Shown here in pieces: positions 1 to 8,769 of a stretch of 64,000 nucleotides of DNA. The position numbers and the translations under genes are program-made. The stretch lies in contig DAIMGT010000013.1 of the NCBI GenBank assembly GCA_036723735.1, positions 1 through 64,000 of the forward strand, given 5' to 3'. Under the pieces are notes generated by a model. That model saw nothing but the letters and a program-made list of their open reading frames with translations. It was not told the origin of the DNA and searched no databases. Source of the DNA: UBA4656 sp002405525 (GTDB taxonomy: Bacteria > Pseudomonadota > Gammaproteobacteria > Xanthomonadales > Ahniellaceae). The first letter of the stretch is position 1. Every line of letters begins with the position of its first letter.

Positions 1-1476
1 CCAGCCGACCGCGTTGAGCATGGGCGCTGCGATGCCGAGCCGGCGCGGCGCGCCGCTCAACTGCGCCAGCATCAGGCCGGCGTCGATGCCGGCGCCGGCC
101 ACGTGGCTGAGGGTCGAGCCCGGCTGGATCGGGTCGGGCGCGAACAGGCGCACGAAGTTGTCCGGGGCCGGCAGGTCGCGGTTGACGTTGTCGATCGAGG
201 CGACGCTGGCCGAATCGTCCCAACGCAGTTGGGTGAACGACTTCAGCGCCGCCTCGCGCTGCGCGTTCGTCAGCTCGGTGAAGCGCGCAACCGCACCCGT
301 GCCGGCATCCACCGAAACCGCGTTGGCGGCGTAGATGTCGTCATAGCCGAACAGCTCGGCGCCGACCGGCTCGCCGCTGCGGCCGCCGAGGTTGACCAGC
401 GACAGGAAGCCCAGGCCGTGGGTGATCTCGTGCATCGCGACACTGAGGAAGTCGGGTCCGGTCGACGGGGACTGGCCGGTGAACCCGTACCACCAGTTGC
501 GGCCGCCGAATATCCCGGTTTCGCCGATGCGGTTGTTGAAGGTGATCCTGATCTCGTAGTCGCCGGCGCAGGGGCCGCCGGTGATGCCGCAGGTCGGCGT
601 GCCGGCCAGCTTGGTCGTCGGCGTGCCGGCGTACCAGGTCTGCGGGCGTGGGAGAACGGGCACGTAGTCCTCGAGGTCGACGACCAGAGCATTGTTGGTG
701 CGCGCCTGGGCCTGCGCGCGCACGAAGATGTCGCGCGGCCCGGCAAAGGCCAGCGTGGCGCCGGTCGCGGAGCAGCGATTGCTGTCGGGGCCGGGGGTGA
801 GCGGATCGTCGCAGGCGTCGGTCCAGCAGGCCTTGACCTTGATCGGCACCGGGCTGCGCAGTTCATTCGACAGCAGGCGCGCCGCCTCCAGCACCGCATT
901 GCGGCGCTGCTGCCCGACCGTGGTGCCGGTGTTGCCACCGGCGGCGGTCCGCGGCGCGGGATCGTTCCACTCGCTGACGCTGCACGCGAGGCTGCCGTCG
1001 GCGGTCGCATCGTCGAACACCACCTGGATCGGGAGCGGACCCGGCTCCGCCGTCGACGGCGTGACCCGGATGCTGGCGGCGCTGGACGCGGCGTCGAAGT
1101 TCAGCACCACAATGTACCAGCGCCCTGCGCGCACCGGCTGCGCGTTGTAGCGGCCGATCGCGATCCGCTCGGTCGACTCGGAACTGATCGAGCGGTACTG
1201 CGCCCCCTCGAGCAGGTAGGTGGCCGAAGGGCTCGCACCCGGTTCGGTGCCCGGGAACGGGCTGCCATAGCGCACCAGCAGGTCGAGGTCGGTGTTGCCG
1301 CTGACCTCGAACTGCAGCTGCGCGGCGTCGGCCGGCGCGTCGAAATAGAACGAGTCCGTGAACGCGTTGCCGGCGAGACTGAAACTGCGCGACTGGCCGG
1401 CCACCAGTGGGGTGTCCGGCGCGGCCTGCGCGAGCGCGGCGGCGGCGAGCAGCGGAAGGGCGACGAGACGGCGCAC
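1..1476 (-). CDS. Secreted zinc metalloprotease with N-terminal PPC-like domain (partial, runs off window)
   Basis: The frame is open from a GTG at 1476 to the window edge, giving 492 codons with no stop, so the C-terminus is missing. The first 19 or so residues form a signal peptide ending near AQA, so the protein is exported. Residues about 25-140 look like a bacterial pre-peptidase beta domain (PPC-like, with the GNTDLDLLV pattern). A zinc motif HEITHGLGF lies at about residues 349-357, where the two His bind metal and the Glu is catalytic. The GTG follows the stop of the small secreted protein upstream by two bases, so the pair is probably translationally coupled. The exact peptidase family is not recognised and the substrate is unknown. 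Confidence 0.8.
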   Translation of the reverse strand, partial: MRRLVALPLLAAAALAQAAPDTPLVAGQSRSFSLAGNAFTDSFYFDAPADAAQLQFEVSGNTDLDLLVRYGSPFPGTEPGASPSATYLLEGAQYRSISSESTERIAIGRYNAQPVRAGRWYIVVLNFDAASSAASIRVTPSTAEPGPLPIQVVFDDATADGSLACSVSEWNDPAPRTAAGGNTGTTVGQQRRNAVLEAARLLSNELRSPVPIKVKACWTDACDDPLTPGPDSNRCSATGATLAFAGPRDIFVRAQAQARTNNALVVDLEDYVPVLPRPQTWYAGTPTTKLAGTPTCGITGGPCAGDYEIRITFNNRIGETGIFGGRNWWYGFTGQSPSTGPDFLSVAMHEITHGLGFLSLVNLGGRSGEPVGAELFGYDDIYAANAVSVDAGTGAVARFTELTNAQREAALKSFTQLRWDDSASVASIDNVNRDLPAPDNFVRLFAPDPIQPGSTLSHVAGAGIDAGLMLAQLSGAPRRLGIAAPMLNAVGW

Positions 1477-1478
1477 GG

Positions 1479-1757
1479 TCAGCGCTCCTGCACGCCGCGA
1501 CGGGCAGCCGCTTCGCGCCAGGCCCGGTAGGCGGGATTCTCGTCGGCGCTGCAGCGGATTTCCATGCGGCCGTGCGTATCGAGACTGGCGGTCAGCACGT
1601 TGACGGTCGGCGCCGGCATCCGCGGCTGGTCCTTGATCCTCGCCTTGGCCACGCCAGGCGGATCGGCGAGCGGCCGGGACACCGGCTCCACGGCGGCAGC
1701 GGCAGCGGCGAAGCCGAGCGCCAGGGAGAGGACAGCCACGCGGGCCTGGATGATCAC
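1479..1757 (-). CDS. Small secreted protein of unknown function, coupled to metalloprotease
   Basis: This 92-residue protein has a hydrophobic Ala-rich signal peptide over residues 1-22, followed by a short mature part of about 70 residues. The GTG start is chosen because AAGGAG sits about six bases upstream on the minus strand, and because the first residues are a good signal sequence. The mature part has one Cys and ends in a charged Arg/Ala-rich tail. It lies directly before the secreted metalloprotease and its stop nearly touches that gene's start. That suggests an accessory role such as inhibitor or chaperone, but this is inference from position only. I do not recognise the family. Confidence 0.6.
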   Translation of the reverse strand: MIIQARVAVLSLALGFAAAAAAVEPVSRPLADPPGVAKARIKDQPRMPAPTVNVLTASLDTHGRMEIRCSADENPAYRAWREAAARRGVQER

Positions 1758-1839
1758 GAAAGACTCCTTGGAACGGCAGGATCGGGGAACGGGTAACTCA
1801 CGCTCCCACAGGGTCGCACAGCTGCGCGCATGCCGAAAG

Positions 1840-2655
1840 TCAAGGGCGGGGCTGGCGCCATCCGTGGGCCAGGACAGACACCTTGCCGCGGCCCGGGCGG
1901 GTCGCTTCCCGCAGCGCGCCGTGCACATAGTCCGCGGCCTCGGCCACCGCCCGCGGAAGCGGGGCGCCTTGCGCGAGGCGTGCCGCCACCGCGGCCGAAA
2001 GCGTGCAGCCCGTGCCGTGACCGTCGACGCGCAAGCGTCGGTGCCGGATCTCCAGGCGGTTGCCCTCGCGGTCCAGAAAGAGGTCGCGCACCACCGACCC
2101 CGGCGCATGCCCGCCCTTCAGCAGCACGGCCTGGCAGCCGAGCGCCAGCAGGTCCGCGGCCGCCGCCTGCAGGGCATCGTGCCCGGCGATCCTTCGTCCC
2201 AGCAGCAGTTCCGCCTCCGGCAGGTTGGGGGTCAGCAGGGTGGCGCGCGGCACCAGCAGGCGGCGCATCGCCCCGATGGCCTGCGGACGCAGCAGGGTGG
2301 CGCCGCTGGATGCGACCATCACCGGGTCCAGCACCACCGGCGGATCGGGATGGCGCACCAGCGCCGAGGCCACGGCCATCACCAGACGCGGCGTGCCCAG
2401 CATGCCGATCTTCAGCGCGCGGATGTCGAAGTCGTCGAAAACCGCCTCGACTTGGGCGTGGACCACGCGCACCGGAACCGGGTGGACCGCGCTGACGGCG
2501 CGCGTGTTCTGCGCGGTCACTGCGGTCAGCACCGAAAGACCATGGATGCCGTGGGCTGCGAAGGTCTTCAGATCGGCCTGAATGCCGGCTCCGCCGCCGG
2601 AGTCGGACCCCGCGATGGTGAGGACGGACGGGGGGAGGCGGCGTCGGTCAGGCAT
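1840..2655 (-). CDS. thiD: Hydroxymethylpyrimidine/phosphomethylpyrimidine kinase ThiD
   Basis: ThiD phosphorylates hydroxymethylpyrimidine and its monophosphate to give the pyrimidine half of thiamine. The 271-residue length is normal for the family. The N-terminus shows the family signature TIAGSDSGGGAGIQADLK, followed by the GIHGLSVLTAVTAQNT segment, and the C-terminal part has the ribokinase-fold anion-hole motif DGHGTGCTLSAA with its catalytic Asp. The start at 2655 is chosen because it lies a few residues before this signature. No other thi gene is adjacent, so salvage is the likely role. I see no TPP riboswitch upstream. Confidence 0.93.
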   Translation of the reverse strand: MPDRRRLPPSVLTIAGSDSGGGAGIQADLKTFAAHGIHGLSVLTAVTAQNTRAVSAVHPVPVRVVHAQVEAVFDDFDIRALKIGMLGTPRLVMAVASALVRHPDPPVVLDPVMVASSGATLLRPQAIGAMRRLLVPRATLLTPNLPEAELLLGRRIAGHDALQAAAADLLALGCQAVLLKGGHAPGSVVRDLFLDREGNRLEIRHRRLRVDGHGTGCTLSAAVAARLAQGAPLPRAVAEAADYVHGALREATRPGRGKVSVLAHGWRQPRP

Positions 2656-2825
2656 CTGTTGTTTCCGTGCAACAATCGGTCTGCAGTGTAGCGGCGGCAG
2701 CGCGCCGGTCGCCAATGCCACAAGCTGCACCGGGCGCGTTGACTTGCTGTTGCGTTTTTGCGAACCTGTGGTGGCTCGGCAACACGGGGTTGCCGTTCGC
2801 GATGGATCGGGGATCGCGCGAAGCC

Positions 2826-3959
2826 ATGTCACATCGACATACCGGCATCCGGCTGTGGGCGCTGTGCGCACTGGGCGCGAGCGGTGCAGCGCATGCGGAC
2901 TCCAGTTCGCTCGGCGTCTGGGAACACTACGCCTTGCGCGGCATCACGCCCGACTTCGCGTGGGCGGAGCGTCCGGCGGCCGACGCCGTCGAACCCACCT
3001 TGCTCGACCTTGCAGCGGACCGCACGGGCCTGACGCCGCGGATGAGTCTGGACTTCTCCATCGGCACGCCGCTCAGTGTGTCGATTGCACGCGCGCTTGC
3101 CGGCGACACGCCGCTGTTCGAGGGCGCCGCGCTGCCGGCGCAGCGCGTGACCGGCGTGGGGGTCGGGCTCGAGCGCACGCTGGTTTCGCCGGCCTTGACG
3201 CGCAATCTGTCGGACGGTGTGGATCTGACCGTCGGCGCGGTGTTCGTGCAGCAGTCCTTCGCCACCTGGGGTCTGGGCGCGGGGCTTCGCACGTACAACG
3301 AAGCGGTGGCGGGGGCGCCCGCGTCCTTCCTCGGCACCTCCTACGGTTCAGGCGTCCGCCTCGGTCTGGAGCAGGCGCTCGGCGACGGCGTCGCGGTTCG
3401 CACCGGCTTCCAGTCGCGCATCGACATGTCGGAACTGCAGAACTACCGTGGCCTGTACGCGCGGCCCGGCGACTTCGACCTGCCGGCAGTGGTCAGCGGT
3501 GACCTGTCGTGGCAGGCCGGCCCGGCGCATCGGCTGTCGGCCGGCGTGTCGCGGGTCATGTACAGCGAGGTGGCGCCCTTCACCAGCGCCGCCCTGCCGA
3601 TCCGGTTCCTGAGCCTGCTGGGCAACGCGTCGGCGCCGGCCTTCGCCTGGCGCGACCTCACCGTGTACCGGGTCGGCTGGGAGTGGTCGCCGACCCAAAC
3701 GTCCACCATCGGCTTCCACTACACCACGCAGCAGCAGCCCGAGCCGACCTCGCGCGCGCTGCGCGACGCGCTGGCCGGCGAGTTCACCGACGACAACTTC
3801 GGCGCCGTGCTGACGCAGCGCCTCGGCGCGTTCGGCTCGCTGCGTTTCGCGGCGAGTTACGCGCCGGTGCAGTACTTCCTCGGCAATGCTTCCTACGCCA
3901 ACCGCGATGCCCGTGGCGACCAGCTCGAGGTCGAGGCGGTGTGGGCGATGCCGTTCTGA
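2826..3959 (+). CDS. Outer-membrane beta-barrel protein (function unknown)
   Basis: This 377-residue protein begins with a signal peptide (MSHRHTGIRLWALCALGASG and onward to AHA) and continues as alternating hydrophobic/polar strands typical of an outer-membrane barrel. It ends in ...WAMPF, and a C-terminal Phe is the usual BAM recognition signal. Its overall pattern resembles OmpP1/FadL-type transport proteins, but I see no diagnostic motif, so the substrate is unknown. The ATG at 2826 is chosen because it leads straight into the signal peptide. An upstream in-frame ATG at 2802 is possible but would extend the N-terminus without benefit. The gene is followed by a strong terminator and is convergent with phoH2. 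Confidence 0.7.
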   Translation: MSHRHTGIRLWALCALGASGAAHADSSSLGVWEHYALRGITPDFAWAERPAADAVEPTLLDLAADRTGLTPRMSLDFSIGTPLSVSIARALAGDTPLFEGAALPAQRVTGVGVGLERTLVSPALTRNLSDGVDLTVGAVFVQQSFATWGLGAGLRTYNEAVAGAPASFLGTSYGSGVRLGLEQALGDGVAVRTGFQSRIDMSELQNYRGLYARPGDFDLPAVVSGDLSWQAGPAHRLSAGVSRVMYSEVAPFTSAALPIRFLSLLGNASAPAFAWRDLTVYRVGWEWSPTQTSTIGFHYTTQQQPEPTSRALRDALAGEFTDDNFGAVLTQRLGAFGSLRFAASYAPVQYFLGNASYANRDARGDQLEVEAVWAMPF

Positions 3960-3991
3960 TCTGCAGCACTCCAGGGCTTCAGGGCATTCTG

Positions 3992-4020
3992 CGGGGCTCC
4001 ATCGGAGCCCCGATTTTTTT
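3992..4020 (+). terminator. Rho-independent terminator after the outer-membrane protein gene
   Basis: Perfect inverted repeat GGGGCTCC/GGAGCCCC (3993-4000 and 4004-4011) with a three-base loop, followed by a run of seven T. It lies 33 bases after the stop of the barrel protein and in front of the convergent PhoH2 gene end. Confidence 0.9.
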
Positions 4021-4070
4021 CCGGCGGACGCGAAGCCGCACCCCACGCACTGGGGTCGCAAGTCGCAGCG

Positions 4071-5471
4071 TCACAGCGATTCGGACGCGAAGTCCGCCAG
4101 CCGCGAGCGTTCGCCGCGGCGCAGGGTGATGTGCGCCGAGTGCTGCCACGCCTTGAATCGGTCCACCGCATAGGTCAGCCCGGAGGTGGTTTCGGTGAGG
4201 TAGGGCGTGTCGATCTGTTCGACGTTGCCCAGGCACACCATCTTGGTACCGGGTCCGGCACGGGTCAGCAGGGTCTTCATCTGCTTCGGAGTCAGGTTCT
4301 GCGCCTCGTCGATGATCACGTAGCGCGACAGGAAGGTGCGGCCGCGCATGAAGTTCAGCGAGCGGATCTTGATCCGCGAGGCCAGCAGGTCGTTGGTCGC
4401 CGCGCGGCCCCAGGAGCCGCCCTCCTGCGGGTCGGCGAGCACCTCGAGGTTGTCGGTCAGCGCGCCCATCCAAGGCGTCATCTTCTCCTCCTCGGTGCCG
4501 GGCAGGAAACCGATGTCCTCGCCGACCGACACCGTGGCGCGGGTCATGATGATCTCGCGGTAGCGCTGCTGGTCCATCACCTGCGCCAGTCCCGCCGCCA
4601 GCGCGAGCAGGGTCTTGCCGGTGCCGGCGGTGCCGAGCAGGGTGACGAAATCGACGTCGGGGTCCATCAGCAGGTTGAGCGCGAAGTTCTGCTCGCGGTT
4701 GCGCGCGTGGATGCCCCACACGCTGTGGTGGCTCTGCTCGTAGTCGTCGGGAATCTGCAGCACCGCCTTGCCGTCGGCGATCCGCAGCACGCGGAACTCG
4801 GGCTCGTTCTCGCCGGGCAGGTAGACGCACTGGTTGGGGTACCACTGCTCGTCCTTGCGCAGCTTGACCTCGTAGAAAGTGCGGCCGCGTTCCGACCACG
4901 AGCGCACTTCCGGATGGCGGTCCCAGAACTTCGGCGACAGCTCCGCGTGGCCGGCGTACAGCAGGCTGAAGTCGTCGAGCGCGCGGTCGTTCTCGTAGTC
5001 CTCGGCCGGTACGCCGAAGATGCTGGCCTTGATGCGCAGGTTGATGTCCTTCGACACCAGCACCACCGGCGTGCCGGGGCGCGACTCGCGCAGTTCGAGG
5101 ATCGAGCCCAGGATGCGGTTGTCCGGCACCCGGCCGTCGGCGTGCGTGGGCTGGGCGGTGCGCTGCGTGGTCTGGAACAGCAGGCGCCCGATCTGCGCGC
5201 CGCCGCGCAGGCGCAGGTCCTTGGGCCGCGTCAGGCGCAAGCCGGCGCCGATGCCACCCTCGCCGTGTCCTTCGATCAGCTCGTTGATGAAGCGGCTGAC
5301 CTGGCGCGCGTTACGCGAGACCTCGGACGTGCCCTTCTTGGCGTGGTCGAGTTCTTCGAGAACGGTCATCGGGATGAAGACGTCGTGCTCTTCGAAGCGG
5401 AACAGGGAGGTCGGGTCGTGCATGAGCACGTTGGTGTCGAGCACGTAGACGCGCTTGCCTTCGGACATCAT
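4071..5471 (-). CDS. PhoH2-type PIN domain/PhoH ATPase (RNA helicase-ribonuclease)
   Basis: The protein has 466 residues, the usual size for a PIN-PhoH fusion. The N-terminal PIN domain spans roughly residues 8-150 and shows VLDTNVLMHDP, supplying the first acidic nuclease residue. The C-terminal PhoH ATPase has a Walker A motif GTAGTGKT at 280-287 and a Walker B motif VIIDEAQN. PhoH2 proteins are known as ATP-dependent RNA helicases with sequence-specific RNase activity in the cytoplasm. The gene has no obvious antitoxin partner. The ATG at 5471 gives MMSEGKRVYVLDTN and has GGGGAG-like purines upstream. Confidence 0.92.
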   Translation of the reverse strand: MMSEGKRVYVLDTNVLMHDPTSLFRFEEHDVFIPMTVLEELDHAKKGTSEVSRNARQVSRFINELIEGHGEGGIGAGLRLTRPKDLRLRGGAQIGRLLFQTTQRTAQPTHADGRVPDNRILGSILELRESRPGTPVVLVSKDINLRIKASIFGVPAEDYENDRALDDFSLLYAGHAELSPKFWDRHPEVRSWSERGRTFYEVKLRKDEQWYPNQCVYLPGENEPEFRVLRIADGKAVLQIPDDYEQSHHSVWGIHARNREQNFALNLLMDPDVDFVTLLGTAGTGKTLLALAAGLAQVMDQQRYREIIMTRATVSVGEDIGFLPGTEEEKMTPWMGALTDNLEVLADPQEGGSWGRAATNDLLASRIKIRSLNFMRGRTFLSRYVIIDEAQNLTPKQMKTLLTRAGPGTKMVCLGNVEQIDTPYLTETTSGLTYAVDRFKAWQHSAHITLRRGERSRLADFASESL

Positions 5472-5631
5472 CTCGGGGAGGTCTCGCGGAGCGGGGGAGG
5501 GGCGCGTCGGGCCGGCGGGGCACTGCGCAGGCGGGTGGCGGGGGAAGCGGGGACTGCAGGGTGGCGCGGCGGACGCTGACTCAACGGAGGCCTCCGGAGA
5601 CGGGGGAACGGCTCATCGCGCGCAAGGGTTC

Positions 5632-6180
5632 TCAGTACTTCATCGGATCCATGATCGCGTCGAGATTCTGCGCATCGCAGAACTCGAGGAAATCATCGCG
5701 CAATGCGGCAATGTGCGTCTTGGCCGGGATGCCGATCGTGATCTGCGCGCTGAACATCTCGGCGCCGGTCTGCATGGCGCGGTAGCGGCTGGAGGCCAGC
5801 TGCTCGATCGCGATTCCCCGGCTGGCGAAGAACTCCGTCAGATGGACAAGGACGCCCGGGCGGTCGGCGGCCACCACTTCCACCGTGTAGGGCATCAGGC
5901 CGGTCTGCGGCTCGCGGGCGGTGGTGCGGCGGATCTGGACTTCGAGGTCGTCCTCACGCAGCAGCCTCGCCACCGCGGATTCCAGCTTCGCCATCGCATC
6001 CCAGGGGCCGGAAACCAGCAAGGCCACGATCACTTCCTGGCCGAGGCACGACACGCGGGCCTCGACCACGCTGCATCCGCACTCGCTCACGCGCCGGGTG
6101 AGTGGAAGCAGGGCCGCGGTCGGCTGCGGGACGGTCGCGAGCAACAGGACCACGTTTTCGCTTGCGTTCGGTCTCGCCAC
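5632..6180 (-). CDS. gcvR: Glycine cleavage system transcriptional repressor GcvR-like (double ACT domain)
   Basis: This 182-residue protein carries two ACT-type regulatory domains, at about residues 7-85 and 95-170, with PYTVEVVAADRPGVLVHLTEF as the start of the second. It matches the GcvR family, whose E. coli member antagonises GcvA to repress the glycine cleavage operon. The GTG start at 6180 is chosen because GGGGA lies just upstream and the first residues begin the first ACT domain. It is transcribed divergently from dapA, the same arrangement as in E. coli and many gammaproteobacteria. DNA binding is not evident, as expected for this family. Confidence 0.85.
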   Translation of the reverse strand: MARPNASENVVLLLATVPQPTAALLPLTRRVSECGCSVVEARVSCLGQEVIVALLVSGPWDAMAKLESAVARLLREDDLEVQIRRTTAREPQTGLMPYTVEVVAADRPGVLVHLTEFFASRGIAIEQLASSRYRAMQTGAEMFSAQITIGIPAKTHIAALRDDFLEFCDAQNLDAIMDPMKY

Positions 6181-6282
6181 GAATCCCCGCCCGAAGTGCC
6201 GCACTTGATGCAGCCCCTGCCGATTGTGCCTGCGGCGGGGGCGCGGGCGGAATACTTGTGCCCCACGCGAGCCGGACATACC

Positions 6283-7242
6283 ATGCCAACCTCCCTGCCA
6301 TCGCCCGCATTCCCGTCCCGCGTGAGACTCCACGGCAGCCTTTGCGCGATCGTCACGCCGTTCCACGCGGATGGCGCCCTCGATTTGCCTGCGTTCGGGC
6401 GCCTGCTCGACCTGCAGGCCGCGGCCGGAACGCGCGGCGTGGTGGTGGGCGGGTCGACCGGCGAGTCCGCCGCGCTCGACGAGGGCGAGTTCCGCGCGCT
6501 CGTCGAGTTTGCCGTCGCCCACCTGCGCGGCCGGCTGCCGGTGATGGCCGGCTGCGGCGCGGCAGCCACCCACAAGGCGCTGCGGCTGCTGCGGGTCGCC
6601 GAGTCGGCCGGTGCGCAATCCGCACTGGTGGTCGCTCCCTATTACGTGCGGCCCACCCAGGAAGGCCTGGTGCGGCACTATCTCGCCCTGGCCGACGCAA
6701 CCGCGCTGCCGCTGGTGCTGTACAACGTTCCGGCGCGCACCGGCTGCGACCTGCTGCCGGACACCGCGGCGCGGCTGGTCGGCCGCGGCAGCGTCGCCGG
6801 GATCAAGGAGGCGCGTCACGAACCGGAGCGGATGCGGGCGCTGCTCGCGCTGCGGCAGCCGGGTTTCGCGGTTCTCAGCGGCGATGATCCGACCTGCGTC
6901 CGCGCCATGCTTGCGGGCGCCGACGGCGTGATCTCGGTCGCCGCCAACCTATGCCCCGCGTCGTTCCTCGCCCTGACCGAACTCGCGCTCGACGGGCGCG
7001 CCGAGGAGGCACAGGCGGTCGACCTGCGCTTCGCGCCGATCTACCGCGCGCTTTCGCTGGAGTCCAACCCCATCCCGGCCAAGTGGATGCTGCACTGCCT
7101 CGGCCTGTGCGGGCCGGGCCTGCGGCTGCCGCTGGCCGAACTGTCCGAGCCGCTGCGTGCGGAAGCCGAGGCCGCGGTCGCGCTGGTGCGCGCCCTCGAG
7201 GCGGCACAGCCGGCAGCAGCACCGGGCACCCGCGCGGCGTGA
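6283..7242 (+). CDS. dapA: 4-hydroxy-tetrahydrodipicolinate synthase DapA
   Basis: DapA condenses pyruvate with aspartate semialdehyde, the first committed step of the diaminopimelate/lysine pathway. The 319-residue TIM-barrel protein shows the family motifs GGSTGESAAL, the catalytic Tyr in YNVPARTGCDL, and the Schiff-base Lys in VAGIKEA. It is slightly longer than the usual 292 residues because of a short N-terminal extension and an Ala/Pro-rich tail. The ATG at 6283 is the only good start between the divergent gcvR and the SLCAIVTPF core. The next gene, bamC, follows after 32 bases, as in E. coli. Confidence 0.95.
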   Translation: MPTSLPSPAFPSRVRLHGSLCAIVTPFHADGALDLPAFGRLLDLQAAAGTRGVVVGGSTGESAALDEGEFRALVEFAVAHLRGRLPVMAGCGAAATHKALRLLRVAESAGAQSALVVAPYYVRPTQEGLVRHYLALADATALPLVLYNVPARTGCDLLPDTAARLVGRGSVAGIKEARHEPERMRALLALRQPGFAVLSGDDPTCVRAMLAGADGVISVAANLCPASFLALTELALDGRAEEAQAVDLRFAPIYRALSLESNPIPAKWMLHCLGLCGPGLRLPLAELSEPLRAEAEAAVALVRALEAAQPAAAPGTRAA

Positions 7243-7274
7243 GCCCACGCCGCAGCACCACCGGAGACGAAACG

Positions 7275-7859
7275 ATGACCCGCATTTTCCCGCGCCCGCT
7301 CGTCCTCGCCGCGATCGTCGTGGCGTTGGGCGGCTGCTCGATGTTCGGCGTGCGCAGCGATTACGAGCAGGCGCGAGAGACGCGCCCGCTGGAGATTCCG
7401 CCAGAACTCGACGCCCCGGCGCAGTCGGGCACCATGCGCGTGCCCGAGGTCGCCGGCGCGCCGGCCGCCCCGGGCGTGACCCCGTCGAACATGCCGGCCA
7501 CCTTCCAGGCCGGCGAAGCGTCCTCGGTGGCGGTCGCCGACGGGGTGGCCGGCACCTGGCGCCGGGTGGGCCTCGCCCTGGAGCGGGCTGGCGTGGCCGA
7601 GATCACGGCCCGCGACGAGGTGGCGGCGACCTTCACCGTCAGCGGCACGACTGCCGCACCCAAGGGCGGTGGTGGCGGGTTCATCTCGCGCCTGTTCTCG
7701 CGCGATGAGGGTGGCGGCGAGGTCCCGGCCACGCGCGTGGTGCGTGTGGCCGCGGACGGCGGTGGCAGTGTGGTGACGGTCGAGGACGAGGCTGGCCGGC
7801 CTGCGGATGACGAACTCGCGCGGCGCCTGATCACGGCGATCCGGCAGCGCCTCGGCTGA
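7275..7859 (+). CDS. bamC: BamC-like outer-membrane assembly lipoprotein
   Basis: The 194-residue protein starts with a lipoprotein signal ending in the lipobox LGGC, then MFGVRSDYEQARETRPLEIPPELD, which matches the BamC N-terminal region known to bind BamD. One helix-grip-like domain follows, ending in ARRLITAIRQRLG. At about half the length of E. coli BamC (344 residues), it lacks one of the two C-terminal domains, which is common outside the Enterobacteria. Its position right after dapA is the classical dapA-bamC order. It should sit on the inner leaflet of the outer membrane as part of the BAM complex. Confidence 0.82.
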   Translation: MTRIFPRPLVLAAIVVALGGCSMFGVRSDYEQARETRPLEIPPELDAPAQSGTMRVPEVAGAPAAPGVTPSNMPATFQAGEASSVAVADGVAGTWRRVGLALERAGVAEITARDEVAATFTVSGTTAAPKGGGGGFISRLFSRDEGGGEVPATRVVRVAADGGGSVVTVEDEAGRPADDELARRLITAIRQRLG

Positions 7860-8187
7860 GGGGCTGCGGAAGAACGGCCCCGCAGCTGGGCCATGCGCGA
7901 TCTGGATGCACGAGTCCGGCCTGCGCCGGGTTTGCGACTCCAAGCGTTCGCTGCAAGCGAGGACATTGTTCGCCCTCTGCCAGGGCTTTCGCGCGCGCGC
8001 CCGCGGCAGCCTTCATTGCGGACGCCGCGCAGCTGCGGCGCGAGCGACGGCCTCGACAGGGCTCGACCATTGGCGGCTGCGCGGGAGCAGGGCGCGGGCT
8101 GCGCCCGGCAGACAATTGTCCGGCAGGCCTTGCGATGCGCGCGCCGACGATTGTCCCGGATGCCGGCAGCCGGAACCCGTGCCGCGG
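7860..8187 (+). repeat. Gene-free 328-bp gap with a degenerate copy of the hairpin element (3' end of bamC)
   Basis: No supported gene lies between bamC and the convergent fdxA. Its first 85 bases (7860-7944) resemble the 100-bp element seen in better copies at 12317, 14700 and 22671. The shared features are GCGGAAGAACGGCC, then GGGCCATG, then CGAGTCCGGCCTGCGCCGG and GCGACTCC. The middle of the element is missing, so the assignment is tentative. I see nothing in the rest except GC-rich sequence and two ATTGTCC copies near 8115 and 8154. Confidence 0.4.
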
Positions 8188-8511
8188 TCAGCGCTCGAGG
8201 TGCTGCAGTTTGCCCTCGCGGCCGTCCCAGTCCTTGGCGTCGGCCGCCGGTTCCTTGCGTTCGGTGATCACGGGCCACGCTCTCGCCAGTTCCTTGTTGA
8301 GGGTGATGAAGGCCTCCTGACCGGCCGGCACGTCGTCCTCGGGGAAGATCGCGTTGGCCGGGCATTCCGGCTCGCACAGGGTGCAGTCGATGCACTCGTC
8401 GGGGTCGATGACCAGGAAGTTGGGACCCTCGTGGAAGCAGTCCACCGGGCAGACCTCGACGCAGTCCGTGTACTTGCACTTGATGCAATTCTCGACGACG
8501 ACGAACGGCAT
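8188..8511 (-). CDS. fdxA: Seven-iron ferredoxin FdxA
   Basis: The 107-residue protein contains the two cluster motifs of bacterial 7Fe ferredoxins: CIKCKYTDCVEVCPVDCF at residues 9-26, which binds the 3Fe-4S and part of the 4Fe-4S cluster, and CIDCTLCEPECP at 40-51. The long C-terminal tail rich in Glu, Ala and Lys is typical for FdxA. It is a soluble electron carrier, and the partner enzymes cannot be told from the sequence. It is transcribed in the same direction as tRNA-Glu, about 50 bases downstream of it, and could share its promoter. Confidence 0.95.
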   Translation of the reverse strand: MPFVVVENCIKCKYTDCVEVCPVDCFHEGPNFLVIDPDECIDCTLCEPECPANAIFPEDDVPAGQEAFITLNKELARAWPVITERKEPAADAKDWDGREGKLQHLER

Positions 8512-8562
8512 GGGACCGCGGCTCCGGTGTGCGTGCTGACGGGACTGCCCGGGTGGGCGGGT

Positions 8563-8638
8563 TGGCGCTCCCTACGAGGTTCGAACTCGTGTTCCCGCCT
8601 TGAGAGGGCGGTGTCCTGGACCACTAGACGAAGGGAGC
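8563..8638 (-). tRNA. tRNA-Glu (anticodon CTC)
   Basis: The minus strand folds into a full cloverleaf. The acceptor stem is GCTCCCT/AGGGAGC with discriminator G and an encoded CCA. The anticodon stem is CCGCC/GGCGG around the loop CTCTCAA (anticodon CTC), and the T-arm contains TTCGAAC. It reads GAG, an abundant codon in this GC-rich genome. A good promoter lies immediately upstream. Confidence 0.96.
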
Positions 8639-8668
8639 GTTGCTTGAGGTCCCGGAAACAGGCCGCGT

Positions 8669-8696
8669 AGTATAGCGGTTTGCTCCAGCCCGACAA
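8669..8696 (-). promoter_or_regulatory. Sigma-70 promoter for tRNA-Glu
   Basis: On the minus strand the -35 box TTGTCG (8696-8691) is separated by 16 bases from the -10 box TATACT (8674-8669). The tRNA 5' end lies about 30 bases downstream. These are among the few AT-rich hexamers in the area. Confidence 0.75.
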
Positions 8697-8769
8697 TCCG
8701 CGCCGCGGGCCTTCGCGCCCGCTCGGACCGCCCCGGATCCTGCCAGTGACCGACCCCCATCCGCGCCTT

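Noticed and set aside
2656..2825. TPP riboswitch upstream of thiD
   Set aside because: I looked for the conserved THI-box segments (CUGAGA and the ACCUG(A)UCUGG-like part) on the minus strand and found none.
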